A stretch of 64,000 bases of DNA from Lachnospiraceae bacterium. Its GTDB lineage: Bacteria; Bacillota; Clostridia; Lachnospirales; Lachnospiraceae. Position 1 is the first letter of the stretch. Every line of letters starts with the position of its first letter. The position numbers and the translations under genes were made by a program. A model generated the notes under the pieces. That model was not told the DNA's origin, did not search any database, and was given only the letters and a program-made list of their open reading frames with translations. The stretch is from contig SVFO01000023.1 of the NCBI GenBank assembly GCA_015056795.1, positions 1 through 64,000 on the forward strand. Direction: 5' to 3'. Shown piece after piece: positions 17,508 through 26,287 of this stretch.

Positions 17508-19526
17508 TCACCAGATCAGCATACCTACATGATATGCAATGCATGCCAAAATCAGAGCAGTTACGGTATAATATAATGCGATCTTGGCCGTCCACTTTGC
17601 GGAATGAATCTCCTGGTAAGTCGCAGCCAAGGCAACAACGCAGGGAAGGTTAAAGGTAATGGCAAAGATAAACGCAAGCGCTTCGGGGCGACTCACGTTC
17701 GCCAAAAGGATCTCATTTAAGTTTGCTGCCGCTCCACCGCCGCTCATGGCCTGGGAGAAGGCTGCGCCGTAATCGCTTCCCGTATACAATGCGCTGATCA
17801 CGCCAACGGCACCCTCTTTACCAACGGAAGAAGCGATAAATGCCAGAAAGAGCTGCCAAGGCAGTCCCACCAGCTTTGTCACCGGCTCAATCGCAATACC
17901 AATGCGATACAAAATACTGCTGCCATTACCATTTCCACTGTAACTAAGCAGCCAGAAGATCACGCAAACCAAAAGCACCACTTTAATCACACGAAGGAAA
18001 GTATCCTTTGTGCGTCCAAATACGTAACGAAGAAGTGCACCCCACTTAGGTTTATGGTAAGGAGGCAGCTCCATGATCATGCCATAACGATCCTTCGTTT
18101 TTACCAATTTCGCGCCAAAAATCTTTGCGGTGATCCACATGTGTAACAGCATTACAAGTAAAAGTGCTACGATGATCAGCGGTGCGCCCGCTCCAAAGAA
18201 TACGGTAGAAAGCATTGGTATAATGGCCCAAGCCGCGCCGCAGGGAACCGCCCAAGCAAGTGCGATAGTAAGTACCTTCTGCCCCCAGTTGTCGATGACT
18301 CTCGCACCAGCAGCACCGCCCATGGTACAGCCAAAGCTTACCAGAAAAGGCATCACTGATTTACCCTGCAATCCCAGTTTGCCCATCGTATTATCAAACA
18401 CATAGGAAATACGCGCCATAACGCCAACTTCCTCGAGCATACCAAATACCAACGTTACGCCAAACACAAATCCCAGCATCTTAATCACGTAACTCAAGGA
18501 CTGAATGCATACGTCACAAATGAGCCCCATCACAAAGGCAGGACATCCCGCATTGGCTAGTGCCGTAGCTACAACGCCCTTCAAAGCGTCCACGCCCATG
18601 CCGACGCCCATTACGGGCAGCGCCGGAATAAAGGACGCAATCAAGCCCAAAATGACCGTCAGTACAACTGCTGGCTTACCCCAAAAACGATGCGTAAAAA
18701 TTCGATCAAGCTTACCAAGGGATACGGAGGTCTTACTGCTGCTTACTGCGCCATCCAGCACCGAATCGATCCAAGCAAATTTGCATTCACCCGTAGCGAT
18801 TGCGCCCTTTCCACTTCCTGCAAGACTCTTAAGTTTTCCCATTACTTCATCTGGCAAGTTGTTCGTCAGCTTCGCCGTAACAACAGGGTCATTCTCAATT
18901 GCCTTTGCAGCAAGCCACGTGGAAGAATAACCAGGAATCAAATTGTCAGGAATCAGGCTCTTAATTTCCTGATAGCCATCAATTTTATGATACGCCTCTT
19001 CCAATGCGGATGCATCGATTGTTTTACCACTGCTTATTGCTTTTTCCAACGCCGTATAAAAGGGTTCATAGGACTTGGTATCCGTAGCGGAGAACAAAAT
19101 GACGGGAACACCAAGCTTCTTTTCCAAAGCCTTTGCATCAATCTTCTTTCCCTGCTCTTTTGCAACGTCGCTCATGTTCAAAACCAGAAAGCAAGGGACT
19201 GTAATGCCAACGTAATCCGCCGTCATGAATAAGCTCCTTTCCAACTGGGAGCTGTCTGCCAAAATACAAACTACGTCTGCTTTGCCAGAGGAAATAAAAT
19301 CTCTTGTGATCACTTCCTCATCAGAGTTAGCCGAAAGGCTATAGGAGCCAGGGAGGTCTGCCAATGCGTACTCTTTGCCATCATGGGTAAAAGTACCTTC
19401 CTTCTTCTCGACCGTTTTACCAGGCCAGTTGCCTACATGCTGATGAAGTCCCGTCAATGCATTAAAAAGCGTCGATTTTCCCGAGTTGGGTTGTCCCAAA
19501 AGGGCAATTGTCGTTAATTTACTCAC
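17508..19526 (-). CDS. feoB: Ferrous iron transporter FeoB
   Basis: IALLGQPNSGKSTLFNALTGLHQHVGNWPGKTVEKKEG, DLPGSYSLSANSDEE, Gate/core membrane motifs (SFGCTMGGAAGAR). Confidence 0.97.
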   Translation of the reverse strand: MSKLTTIALLGQPNSGKSTLFNALTGLHQHVGNWPGKTVEKKEGTFTHDGKEYALADLPGSYSLSANSDEEVITRDFISSGKADVVCILADSSQLERSLFMTADYVGITVPCFLVLNMSDVAKEQGKKIDAKALEKKLGVPVILFSATDTKSYEPFYTALEKAISSGKTIDASALEEAYHKIDGYQEIKSLIPDNLIPGYSSTWLAAKAIENDPVVTAKLTNNLPDEVMGKLKSLAGSGKGAIATGECKFAWIDSVLDGAVSSSKTSVSLGKLDRIFTHRFWGKPAVVLTVILGLIASFIPALPVMGVGMGVDALKGVVATALANAGCPAFVMGLICDVCIQSLSYVIKMLGFVFGVTLVFGMLEEVGVMARISYVFDNTMGKLGLQGKSVMPFLVSFGCTMGGAAGARVIDNWGQKVLTIALAWAVPCGAAWAIIPMLSTVFFGAGAPLIIVALLLVMLLHMWITAKIFGAKLVKTKDRYGMIMELPPYHKPKWGALLRYVFGRTKDTFLRVIKVVLLVCVIFWLLSYSGNGNGSSILYRIGIAIEPVTKLVGLPWQLFLAFIASSVGKEGAVGVISALYTGSDYGAAFSQAMSGGGAAANLNEILLANVSRPEALAFIFAITFNLPCVVALAATYQEIHSAKWTAKIALYYTVTALILACIAYHVGMLIW

Positions 19527-19528
19527 CT

Positions 19529-19750
19529 TTATGCCTCCTTCACTTCGATCCCGTTACATTCATTTCTGTTCAGCGCAATCATAGTATCGCGCGAATACAC
19601 AAGTACGGGTCTGTTTTTGTCATTCTTGATCACCTTGACCGTACGTCCCGGTGTCAGGCCGATCGAAGTGATTCTGCCGATAAAACGGCTGTCGCCTTCC
19701 AATCCTGCAACTATGGCAGTTTGGTTTTCTTTAAGTTCACTTAGTTTCAC
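19529..19750 (-). CDS. feoA: FeoA domain protein, GTG start
   Basis: V/MKLSELKENQTAIVAGLEGDSRFIGRITSIGLTPGRTVKVIKN. The ORF-track ATG (19768) reads through AGGAGGAGA, which is the ribosome-binding site for the GTG at 19748-19750. Confidence 0.85.
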   Translation of the reverse strand: MKLSELKENQTAIVAGLEGDSRFIGRITSIGLTPGRTVKVIKNDKNRPVLVYSRDTMIALNRNECNGIEVKEA

Positions 19751-20132
19751 TGCTTTTCTCCTCCTCATACTCCATTAACGTATAACCAGCCGCATCAACG
19801 ATCTTTGCGAGTTCCTGTCTGTTGACGCTCCGCTTATAACTCAGTTTTACTTGTTTCGCTCCGAGATTGACATGGGCCAACGCTTCTCCCGTTTGATGAA
19901 AAGCATTTTCCACGCGTCTGGCACAATTACCACAGGTCATTCCTTCTACCTTTATTACATAATGAAATGGATAATGTGACTGATCTGCATCTGCGGCTCG
20001 AACGCGTTCCACAGGTGCTTCTTTCTCACCGCAACAGGAAGCCCCGTGACGAATCTTTCTGATAACAAAACCGATCAAGCCTACTAACAGGATGACCGCT
20101 AGTGACCCGATCACCAACTTCATTCGTTTCAC
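19737..20132 (-). CDS. Membrane-anchored heavy-metal-associated (HMA) domain protein
   Basis: N-terminal TM helix MKRMKLVIGSLAVILLVGLIGFVIRKIRHGASCCGEKE, then IKVEGMTCGNCARRVENAF. Confidence 0.85.
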   Translation of the reverse strand: MKRMKLVIGSLAVILLVGLIGFVIRKIRHGASCCGEKEAPVERVRAADADQSHYPFHYVIKVEGMTCGNCARRVENAFHQTGEALAHVNLGAKQVKLSYKRSVNRQELAKIVDAAGYTLMEYEEEKSSETK

Positions 20133-20156
20133 CCCTTTTGTTTTTAGCCTTTAGCA

Positions 20157-20172
20157 GTTAGCCTTTTCTAAC
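20157..20172. promoter_or_regulatory. Palindrome GTTAG-cctttt-CTAAC (shared operator candidate, site C)
   Basis: On the minus strand GGTTAGaaaaggCTAACt, 6 nt downstream of TATAAT of the feo promoter. Confidence 0.7.
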
Positions 20173-20179
20173 CTTGTAA

Positions 20180-20209
20180 ATTATATAAAACTTTCTACTA
20201 TAATGGCAA
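20180..20209 (-). promoter_or_regulatory. Promoter TTGCCA-N18-TATAAT of HMA-feoA-feoB-feoC operon
   Basis: Hexamers read on the minus strand. Confidence 0.65.
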
Positions 20210-20284
20210 TACGATTATTGATCATTTTTTCTCATAAAAACCTAGGGCGAATTTCTTGACATTTTTGTCTTAATGTGGCACCTT

Positions 20285-20316
20285 ATAAATGACCGTTTTG
20301 AATTTTGGTCATTTAT
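20285..20316. promoter_or_regulatory. Inverted repeat ATAAATGACC-N12-GGTCATTTAT (TetR operator candidate)
   Basis: Perfect 10-bp arms directly upstream of a TetR gene (start 20334). Confidence 0.65.
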
Positions 20317-20333
20317 TAGAAAGGAGTGATTTC

Positions 20334-20915
20334 ATGCCAGTCATTTTTACGGAAGAACAACGGGATGATTTAAAACGAACGCTCAAAGAAAATGCCCTTA
20401 ATTCTTTTGAGACAAAAGGCGTGCAGAAAACAACCGTGGCTGAACTCGCAAAAAGCGTCGGCATCGCCAAAGGAACATTCTACAATTTTTATGAATCAAA
20501 AGGGGCGCTAACAGCCGATATACTTGAAGATTTCGATAAGATTTCTGTCACGGAATTGCGCTCCTATCTTGAAAAAGAAGGGCGCATTCCGATCGAAAAA
20601 ATGTTCGAAATCTATCAAAATGCCTTTCGTCCAGAATCAGCCTTTTCCTTCCATTTCACCCCTGATGATATCGAATGGTTAAAAGAAACCGAGGAAACAA
20701 AACACTATTTCTCTCCGGAATACGGCATCAAAACAGCCAAATTGATTCTTGGTTACGTGGACGGGATTCGTTCCGACATTGATTATGCCTATGTTGTCAA
20801 TATTGCAAAACTGATCAATCTCATGATTGAAAATCGAAGTTCGATGTGTGAAAGCGCGTTTGACCAGAATCTCCATTCGCTAATGGAATTGATGCTGACA
20901 TATCTAAAGGCCTAG
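20334..20915 (+). CDS. TetR/AcrR family transcriptional regulator
   Basis: MPVIFTEEQRDDLKRTLKENALNSFETKGVQKTTVAELAKSVGIAKGTFYNFYESKGAL; AAGGAG RBS before 20334. Confidence 0.9.
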   Translation: MPVIFTEEQRDDLKRTLKENALNSFETKGVQKTTVAELAKSVGIAKGTFYNFYESKGALTADILEDFDKISVTELRSYLEKEGRIPIEKMFEIYQNAFRPESAFSFHFTPDDIEWLKETEETKHYFSPEYGIKTAKLILGYVDGIRSDIDYAYVVNIAKLINLMIENRSSMCESAFDQNLHSLMELMLTYLKA

Positions 20916-20929
20916 GAGGAAATGCCAAG

Positions 20930-21625
20930 ATGTTTATCGAAATGGAACACATAAGAAAAGAATATGGCAACGGAGAAAACAAACTCTATGCCTTAAACGA
21001 CGCATCGCTTTCGCTGGAAAAGGGCGAATTCTGCGTCATTCTGGGACCATCTGGTTCTGGGAAAAGTACCCTGCTAAACATCCTTGGAGGTCTAGACAGC
21101 GCGGATGGTGGAAAGCTTATCATTGATGGAAAAGAACTGACAAAGCTTACAAAGAAAGAACTTGCCAAGTATAGACGAGAGCAAGTCGGCATTGTCTTCC
21201 AGACCTATAATTTGATTGGCGAATTAACCGTAAGGGAAAATGTGAAGGTGGTATCGGACATCTCTGCTACGCCCTTAGATGCAGACAAATTGCTGGATGA
21301 ATTGGGCCTTGGCAAGCACAAAACCCACTTTCCATCAGAGCTTTCTGGCGGTCAACAGCAACGCTGCGCCATTGCAAGGGCTGTTGTAAAAAATCCAAGC
21401 CTGCTGCTTTGCGATGAGCCTACGGGAGCACTGGATTCCTCTTCTTCGCGTGATGTCTTAGAGCTCTTGCAGGAAGTCAATGAGAAGTATGGTACTACTG
21501 TCGTTCTGATCACGCACAATGAAGCGATAGCCGAAATGGCCGATCGCATCGTTCGTATTCGCGACGGTAAAATCACGGAAAACAAGGTTGGGCCCAAGAA
21601 ACCGGTAAAGGAGCTGGTATTCTAA
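20930..21625 (+). CDS. ABC transporter ATP-binding protein (MacB/LolD type)
   Basis: GPSGSGKSTLLNILGG, LSGGQQQRCAIARA, LLCDEPTGALD. Confidence 0.95.
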   Translation: MFIEMEHIRKEYGNGENKLYALNDASLSLEKGEFCVILGPSGSGKSTLLNILGGLDSADGGKLIIDGKELTKLTKKELAKYRREQVGIVFQTYNLIGELTVRENVKVVSDISATPLDADKLLDELGLGKHKTHFPSELSGGQQQRCAIARAVVKNPSLLLCDEPTGALDSSSSRDVLELLQEVNEKYGTTVVLITHNEAIAEMADRIVRIRDGKITENKVGPKKPVKELVF

Positions 21626-23844
21626 TGACACTCAATAAAAAGCTACTGCGTAGCACTCGAAAAAACCTATCTTTCTATCTGACAGCCTCTCTGCTGACCG
21701 CTCTGACAATCATGTTATGGGTTGGCGCTTTCACGGTCAGCGAGACAATGACTGATACTTATAATGCCCTTTTTGAGAAATCTTGCCTTGAAGATGCCTG
21801 CTTTACAACAGCAAAAGAAATCCCACCCGAATGTATCTCTAGCCTTGAAGAAAACTATAAGATCATACTCGAAAAGCAGACTTACAATACGCTCTCGAAT
21901 GGCAATACAAAGCTTCGCGTGTTTTCTAACACGGAAAAGCTTGATCTGGTTCAGGTCAGCGTTGGAAATAGCATCTCGAAAGAGGATGACGCACTCATAA
22001 CCTATCAATATGCAATCGCGAATGGAGTCTCGATAGGAGATTCCTTGGAACTTTTCGGAAAGGCATTTCATGTCTGCGGTTATTGTTTGAAGCCAGACTA
22101 TGCTTCCATGTACGCCGAATTCACCGATACCTTCCCTGACGGTAAAAAATTCGGCGTTGCCGTCATTTCTAGGCGTGCAATGGAAGAACTTGCTGACTGC
22201 TCTTTCTTCTATTCCGTGAAATATCTAGATGCTTTGAAAAGCATTGCTTTCAGAAAATATGTCTATGAAACCTACGGGACCATGCAATATGTCGGTTACA
22301 ACGATAATCCACGAACCGGCGCACTTCTAGCTTCTGCGAACGATCTGAAAGCGGAGTTTTCCGTTTACAGCCCTATCATCATGCTCATTGTGGTTGTCGT
22401 GACTGCCATGGTGCTTAGTAGAACCGTGCGACGCGAAAGCAAAAGCATTGGAACGCTCATGGCCCTTGGTTACGAGAAGAAAGAACTGATATGGCATTAC
22501 GCAGCCTATGCTCTGATTCCTTCCATTGTCGGTGATATCCTTGGGGCGATAGGTTGCATACCGTTTGCAAAGCTGTTTTGCCTTTATATGTTTGAATTTG
22601 CAGAGCATATTAAGTATTCCTTATGTGTATCCGCCACCATTCTCATCGTAGCTTTATTACTTCCACCCATCACCTATTGCCTTACCGCTTTGATCGTGAT
22701 CAACAGATGCATGAAAACAGATGTAGTGAAGCTCTTGCGCGGCGAGGGGAAGGGCAAAATATCTCGTGCCCTGCGAGAAGGTAAGCTCCGTTTCCAGTGG
22801 CTCTATCAGATTCGTACGATCCTAGCCAATAAAGGGCGTAGCCTGACACTGCTTGTTGGCATTGCCGCCGCAACCATGGCTGTCATGGTGAGCGGTCTGT
22901 ATCAACATGCCTATGATGATTTCTTAAATAATAAAGTGCCTAAAGCGATGCTTGGCGGACAATATGAATATGGTTTTACGGACTTTCAAAGCGAGAACCC
23001 TTATGGCGATTATGCCATCTTTGACATCAGCATGGGCGTGAAGAATTCGAGCAATCTGTTTAATCTGATCGGTTACGAAGAAGGGTGCGAGCTCATGGAA
23101 GCTGAGACTCTTTCTGGCAATCCCATGACTTATGGCGGCTACTACATGACGAGTGCCGCCGCAAAGCTATTCGACATCCAGAAAGGCGATTCCTTCAGCT
23201 TTTACAATCAACTCTCCATGGAGGAAACCACCATTACGGTCACTGACATCATAAAAAACGACGTCCTCTCGCTTGTTGTTACAAGCAAGGCGAACGTCGC
23301 TCAAATTCTTCATCGTGATGAAAAGGAGTACAATGTCATCATTAGTAAGGAATCCCTAAATATCCCTGCCGAGCTTTTGAGCAAAAATGCATCTCTTGAC
23401 GACTACCGCAGCAGTACGGAGAATGCTTTCCGCATTGCGACCATTGTGCTCTATATCGTCAAAGTCATCGGCGTGTTGATCTGCATTCTCGTTGTCGGCA
23501 TGCTGGCCGGAATGATCATAGAGGAGAACCGTCGTAGCATATCTCTGCTAGAAGTGTTAGGGTATAAAGGCGGCGAAATTCGCCGTCTAATCCTCTCTTC
23601 CAATCACCTAATCGTTCCCTTCGGTTTTCTCACAGGCATGCCTCTCGGTATTGCACTTTCAAAAATGATCGCAAACGCCAATGCCGAGACAAGCGGCATG
23701 TTCATGACGATTGAATTGACTATTTCAGGTTTTCTGTCTGGCATATTCTTTGTTGGTATCACCTATACTCTTTCAATGCTACTTGCCGGAAGAAAATTGC
23801 GTAAAGTTGACATGGTTGAGTGCCTCAAGGAGGACAGGGAGTAG
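21625..23844 (+). CDS. FtsX-like ABC transporter permease
   Basis: 739 aa, two FtsX-type C-terminal domains (LGYEKKELIWHYAAYALIPSIVG..; VLGYKGGEIRRLILSSNHLIV); start overlaps upstream stop. Confidence 0.9.
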   Translation: MTLNKKLLRSTRKNLSFYLTASLLTALTIMLWVGAFTVSETMTDTYNALFEKSCLEDACFTTAKEIPPECISSLEENYKIILEKQTYNTLSNGNTKLRVFSNTEKLDLVQVSVGNSISKEDDALITYQYAIANGVSIGDSLELFGKAFHVCGYCLKPDYASMYAEFTDTFPDGKKFGVAVISRRAMEELADCSFFYSVKYLDALKSIAFRKYVYETYGTMQYVGYNDNPRTGALLASANDLKAEFSVYSPIIMLIVVVVTAMVLSRTVRRESKSIGTLMALGYEKKELIWHYAAYALIPSIVGDILGAIGCIPFAKLFCLYMFEFAEHIKYSLCVSATILIVALLLPPITYCLTALIVINRCMKTDVVKLLRGEGKGKISRALREGKLRFQWLYQIRTILANKGRSLTLLVGIAAATMAVMVSGLYQHAYDDFLNNKVPKAMLGGQYEYGFTDFQSENPYGDYAIFDISMGVKNSSNLFNLIGYEEGCELMEAETLSGNPMTYGGYYMTSAAAKLFDIQKGDSFSFYNQLSMEETTITVTDIIKNDVLSLVVTSKANVAQILHRDEKEYNVIISKESLNIPAELLSKNASLDDYRSSTENAFRIATIVLYIVKVIGVLICILVVGMLAGMIIEENRRSISLLEVLGYKGGEIRRLILSSNHLIVPFGFLTGMPLGIALSKMIANANAETSGMFMTIELTISGFLSGIFFVGITYTLSMLLAGRKLRKVDMVECLKEDRE

Positions 23845-23850
23845 CTTGTG

Positions 23851-24516
23851 CTACTTCCTGACTCCATGCCAGTTTTTTGCGGCTACACTATCCTCAGAAA
23901 CGATCCAGTAATCGCAAACTTCTCCTCCCGTCGCCAGCGTATACTCACGAAGCAGCTTGCCATGGCAGGCCTCCGTTAGCATATGATCCAATTCACAGCA
24001 GACTGGTAGCACCTCCAAATATCCATATTTTCTGGCGAAACTGTTGATCGGACATCTGGTAAAGTGATAATAACTGCCCTCTTGATGCTTTGTTTCATCA
24101 AAATTGAAATCCCAGGTTTTGTCCTTATATTGTGGATGTGCATCTACCCACGCCTGCATTCGATGGTACTTCTCTTTGGCATGTTCTATGCCCTCTGGCG
24201 TTCGCAGGTCACTCTTCCCGATAAACTTCCGAAAAGGTGTTTCTGTCAAAAGTCTTTTCACAACCGTTCGGTAGCTTTCCGTATCGATCTCACCATCCGC
24301 TGCCTTCCAAATCGCCATGAGAACAAAGGCCATGTAAATATTCGCAGCCATCGGATTGTCAGCGCCAATGTCATCTACCTTGGACAGCATGTCTCGATAG
24401 ATTGCCGGTGCTTTTTTTAGTGCTTTTTTCGTTACGGCACCGCCGTATTGCTCTATCATGATTTTCTTCATGAAAATCGGAAACAAGGTTATAAATGTCC
24501 CCTTATATTTCATCAT
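23851..24516 (-). CDS. L-2-amino-thiazoline-4-carboxylic acid hydrolase-like protein (paralog 4)
   Basis: TRCPINSFARKYGYLEVLPVCCELDHMLTEACHGKLLREYTLATGGEVCDYWIVSED. Confidence 0.8.
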   Translation of the reverse strand: MMKYKGTFITLFPIFMKKIMIEQYGGAVTKKALKKAPAIYRDMLSKVDDIGADNPMAANIYMAFVLMAIWKAADGEIDTESYRTVVKRLLTETPFRKFIGKSDLRTPEGIEHAKEKYHRMQAWVDAHPQYKDKTWDFNFDETKHQEGSYYHFTRCPINSFARKYGYLEVLPVCCELDHMLTEACHGKLLREYTLATGGEVCDYWIVSEDSVAAKNWHGVRK

Positions 24517-24550
24517 GTTTCTGCACCCCTTCTTAACTCCTGTTTACATA

Positions 24551-26287
24551 CTACGCAATCTTCCAAGAAACTGCTTCCTTTCTCTCTGAGACAAAATTCT
24601 TGTAAATACCGTCTTCTGTCATCAGTTCATCATGGGTTCCCTGCTGTGCAATATGACCGCTTGAAATAACTAGAATCTGGTCTGCTTTTCTGACGGTCTT
24701 GAGTCTGTGCGCGATCATAATGATGGTCTTATTTCTGGTCAGTTCTTCAATGGCCTTCGTCAGTTCTGCTTCGTTCTCAGGGTCTACGTTTGCGGTTGCC
24801 TCATCTAAAATAATGATCGGTGCATCCTTCATGATGGCACGTGCAATGGAGATTCTCTGCTTTTCGCCTCCGGAGAGGGAAGCACCGCCCTCCCCTATGA
24901 TTGTGTCATACCCGTTCGGAAGGCTCATGATAAAGTCATGGCATCTCGCCTTCTTTGCCGCTTCCATCACGCGCTCCATGGAGGCGTTCGGCTCGCCAAA
25001 TCGAATGTTATTCGCGATGGTATCCTCGAACAAATAAACTCTTTGGAACACAAAACTAAAGTTCTTCATCAAACTGTCGAAGCTGTATTCCTTGACGTTT
25101 TTTCCTCCAAGCAATACCTCTCCGCTCTGCACGTCCCAGAATCTCGCCATGAGATTTGCAAGCGTTGTCTTGCCGCCGCCGGAGGGACCAACGATCGCAG
25201 TCGTGGTTTTTGCCGGAATCTTTAACGAAATGTTATCAATGATCTTTCGATCCTCATAGGCAAATGATACGTTTTTCAATTCAATATCCATGGCTGCCGG
25301 CGTAGCGTCAGATCCATCTATGTCCATGGGAGGAAGCGCCAACACTTCGTTTGCCTGATCTACGACGATCTTTACCGTTCTCATCAGTGCAGAAAAACCA
25401 CCCATCAGATCCAGACTCTCATATACCATAAAGGAGGAGATGATCAGTAAAATCGTATAAAGCAGTGACAATGTTCCATTTAGGTAAAAACAGATGGATG
25501 CAATACAGATCAAGACGCCGGTGAGCTTTGTTGTAATTCCCTGCAGGCACATAAAAGGAATGACCGCATATTCCAAGGTTGTATCAGATGCCTGCTTTTC
25601 GCTAATGGCTCCTTCGAGCTTTCTCGCCGTTTTGTCCGTCAGGTTAAAGTTCTTTACCTCAGCAATTCCTTGTACATACTCAATCACTGCCGTTACAAGG
25701 CTTTCATCTGCGCGTGCTTTTCTGGGGGCTACGGGAATGGTTGCCTTTTGCATCATCGTGTTAAAGAACGAAAAGATCAGAATACCTACCAGAAGAATCA
25801 ATGCGATACGCCAGTCAAAGAACAGGAAGCATAAGAAAATCACGCTCGTCGTCACAATCCCCTGAGTTGTCATCATAACGACCAGAGTTGCCACGTCGGC
25901 AAGCTGTTCCATGGTATTGGTTGTGATATTCGTGATGCGGCCAAGGCTGTTCGCATTAAAGAATCCCATGGGGAGGTAGCGTAAATGTTCAGCAATCTCA
26001 ACACGCTTTGCGCTGCAAGTATTGTAGCCTCCCTCGCATTGCAGCATGGTTGTTTTCAGGCCAACCAATATCTGTCCCAACACGGAGATTCCCATGATTA
26101 AAAGGGAACCCCACACATTTTTCATGGACATGTTGTCGTCCAGTATACCTTGCAGGATTACGGCGATCGCCGGGATACGCATCATGGAAAACATTGCTTT
26201 TAAAATACCTAGTCCGAGTGCAAGATAAAGCTTGTTTCTGTTTTCTTTATTGCAAAAATCAAAGTATAATTTCAGCGTTTTAAACAT
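24551..26287 (-). CDS. ABC half-transporter (fused membrane and ATPase domains)
   Basis: VGPSGGGKTTLANLMARFWD, SLSGGEKQRISIARAIMKDAPIIILDEATANVD; start MFKTLKLY at 26287 overlaps upstream stop (TAATG). Confidence 0.93.
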   Translation of the reverse strand: MFKTLKLYFDFCNKENRNKLYLALGLGILKAMFSMMRIPAIAVILQGILDDNMSMKNVWGSLLIMGISVLGQILVGLKTTMLQCEGGYNTCSAKRVEIAEHLRYLPMGFFNANSLGRITNITTNTMEQLADVATLVVMMTTQGIVTTSVIFLCFLFFDWRIALILLVGILIFSFFNTMMQKATIPVAPRKARADESLVTAVIEYVQGIAEVKNFNLTDKTARKLEGAISEKQASDTTLEYAVIPFMCLQGITTKLTGVLICIASICFYLNGTLSLLYTILLIISSFMVYESLDLMGGFSALMRTVKIVVDQANEVLALPPMDIDGSDATPAAMDIELKNVSFAYEDRKIIDNISLKIPAKTTTAIVGPSGGGKTTLANLMARFWDVQSGEVLLGGKNVKEYSFDSLMKNFSFVFQRVYLFEDTIANNIRFGEPNASMERVMEAAKKARCHDFIMSLPNGYDTIIGEGGASLSGGEKQRISIARAIMKDAPIIILDEATANVDPENEAELTKAIEELTRNKTIIMIAHRLKTVRKADQILVISSGHIAQQGTHDELMTEDGIYKNFVSERKEAVSWKIA

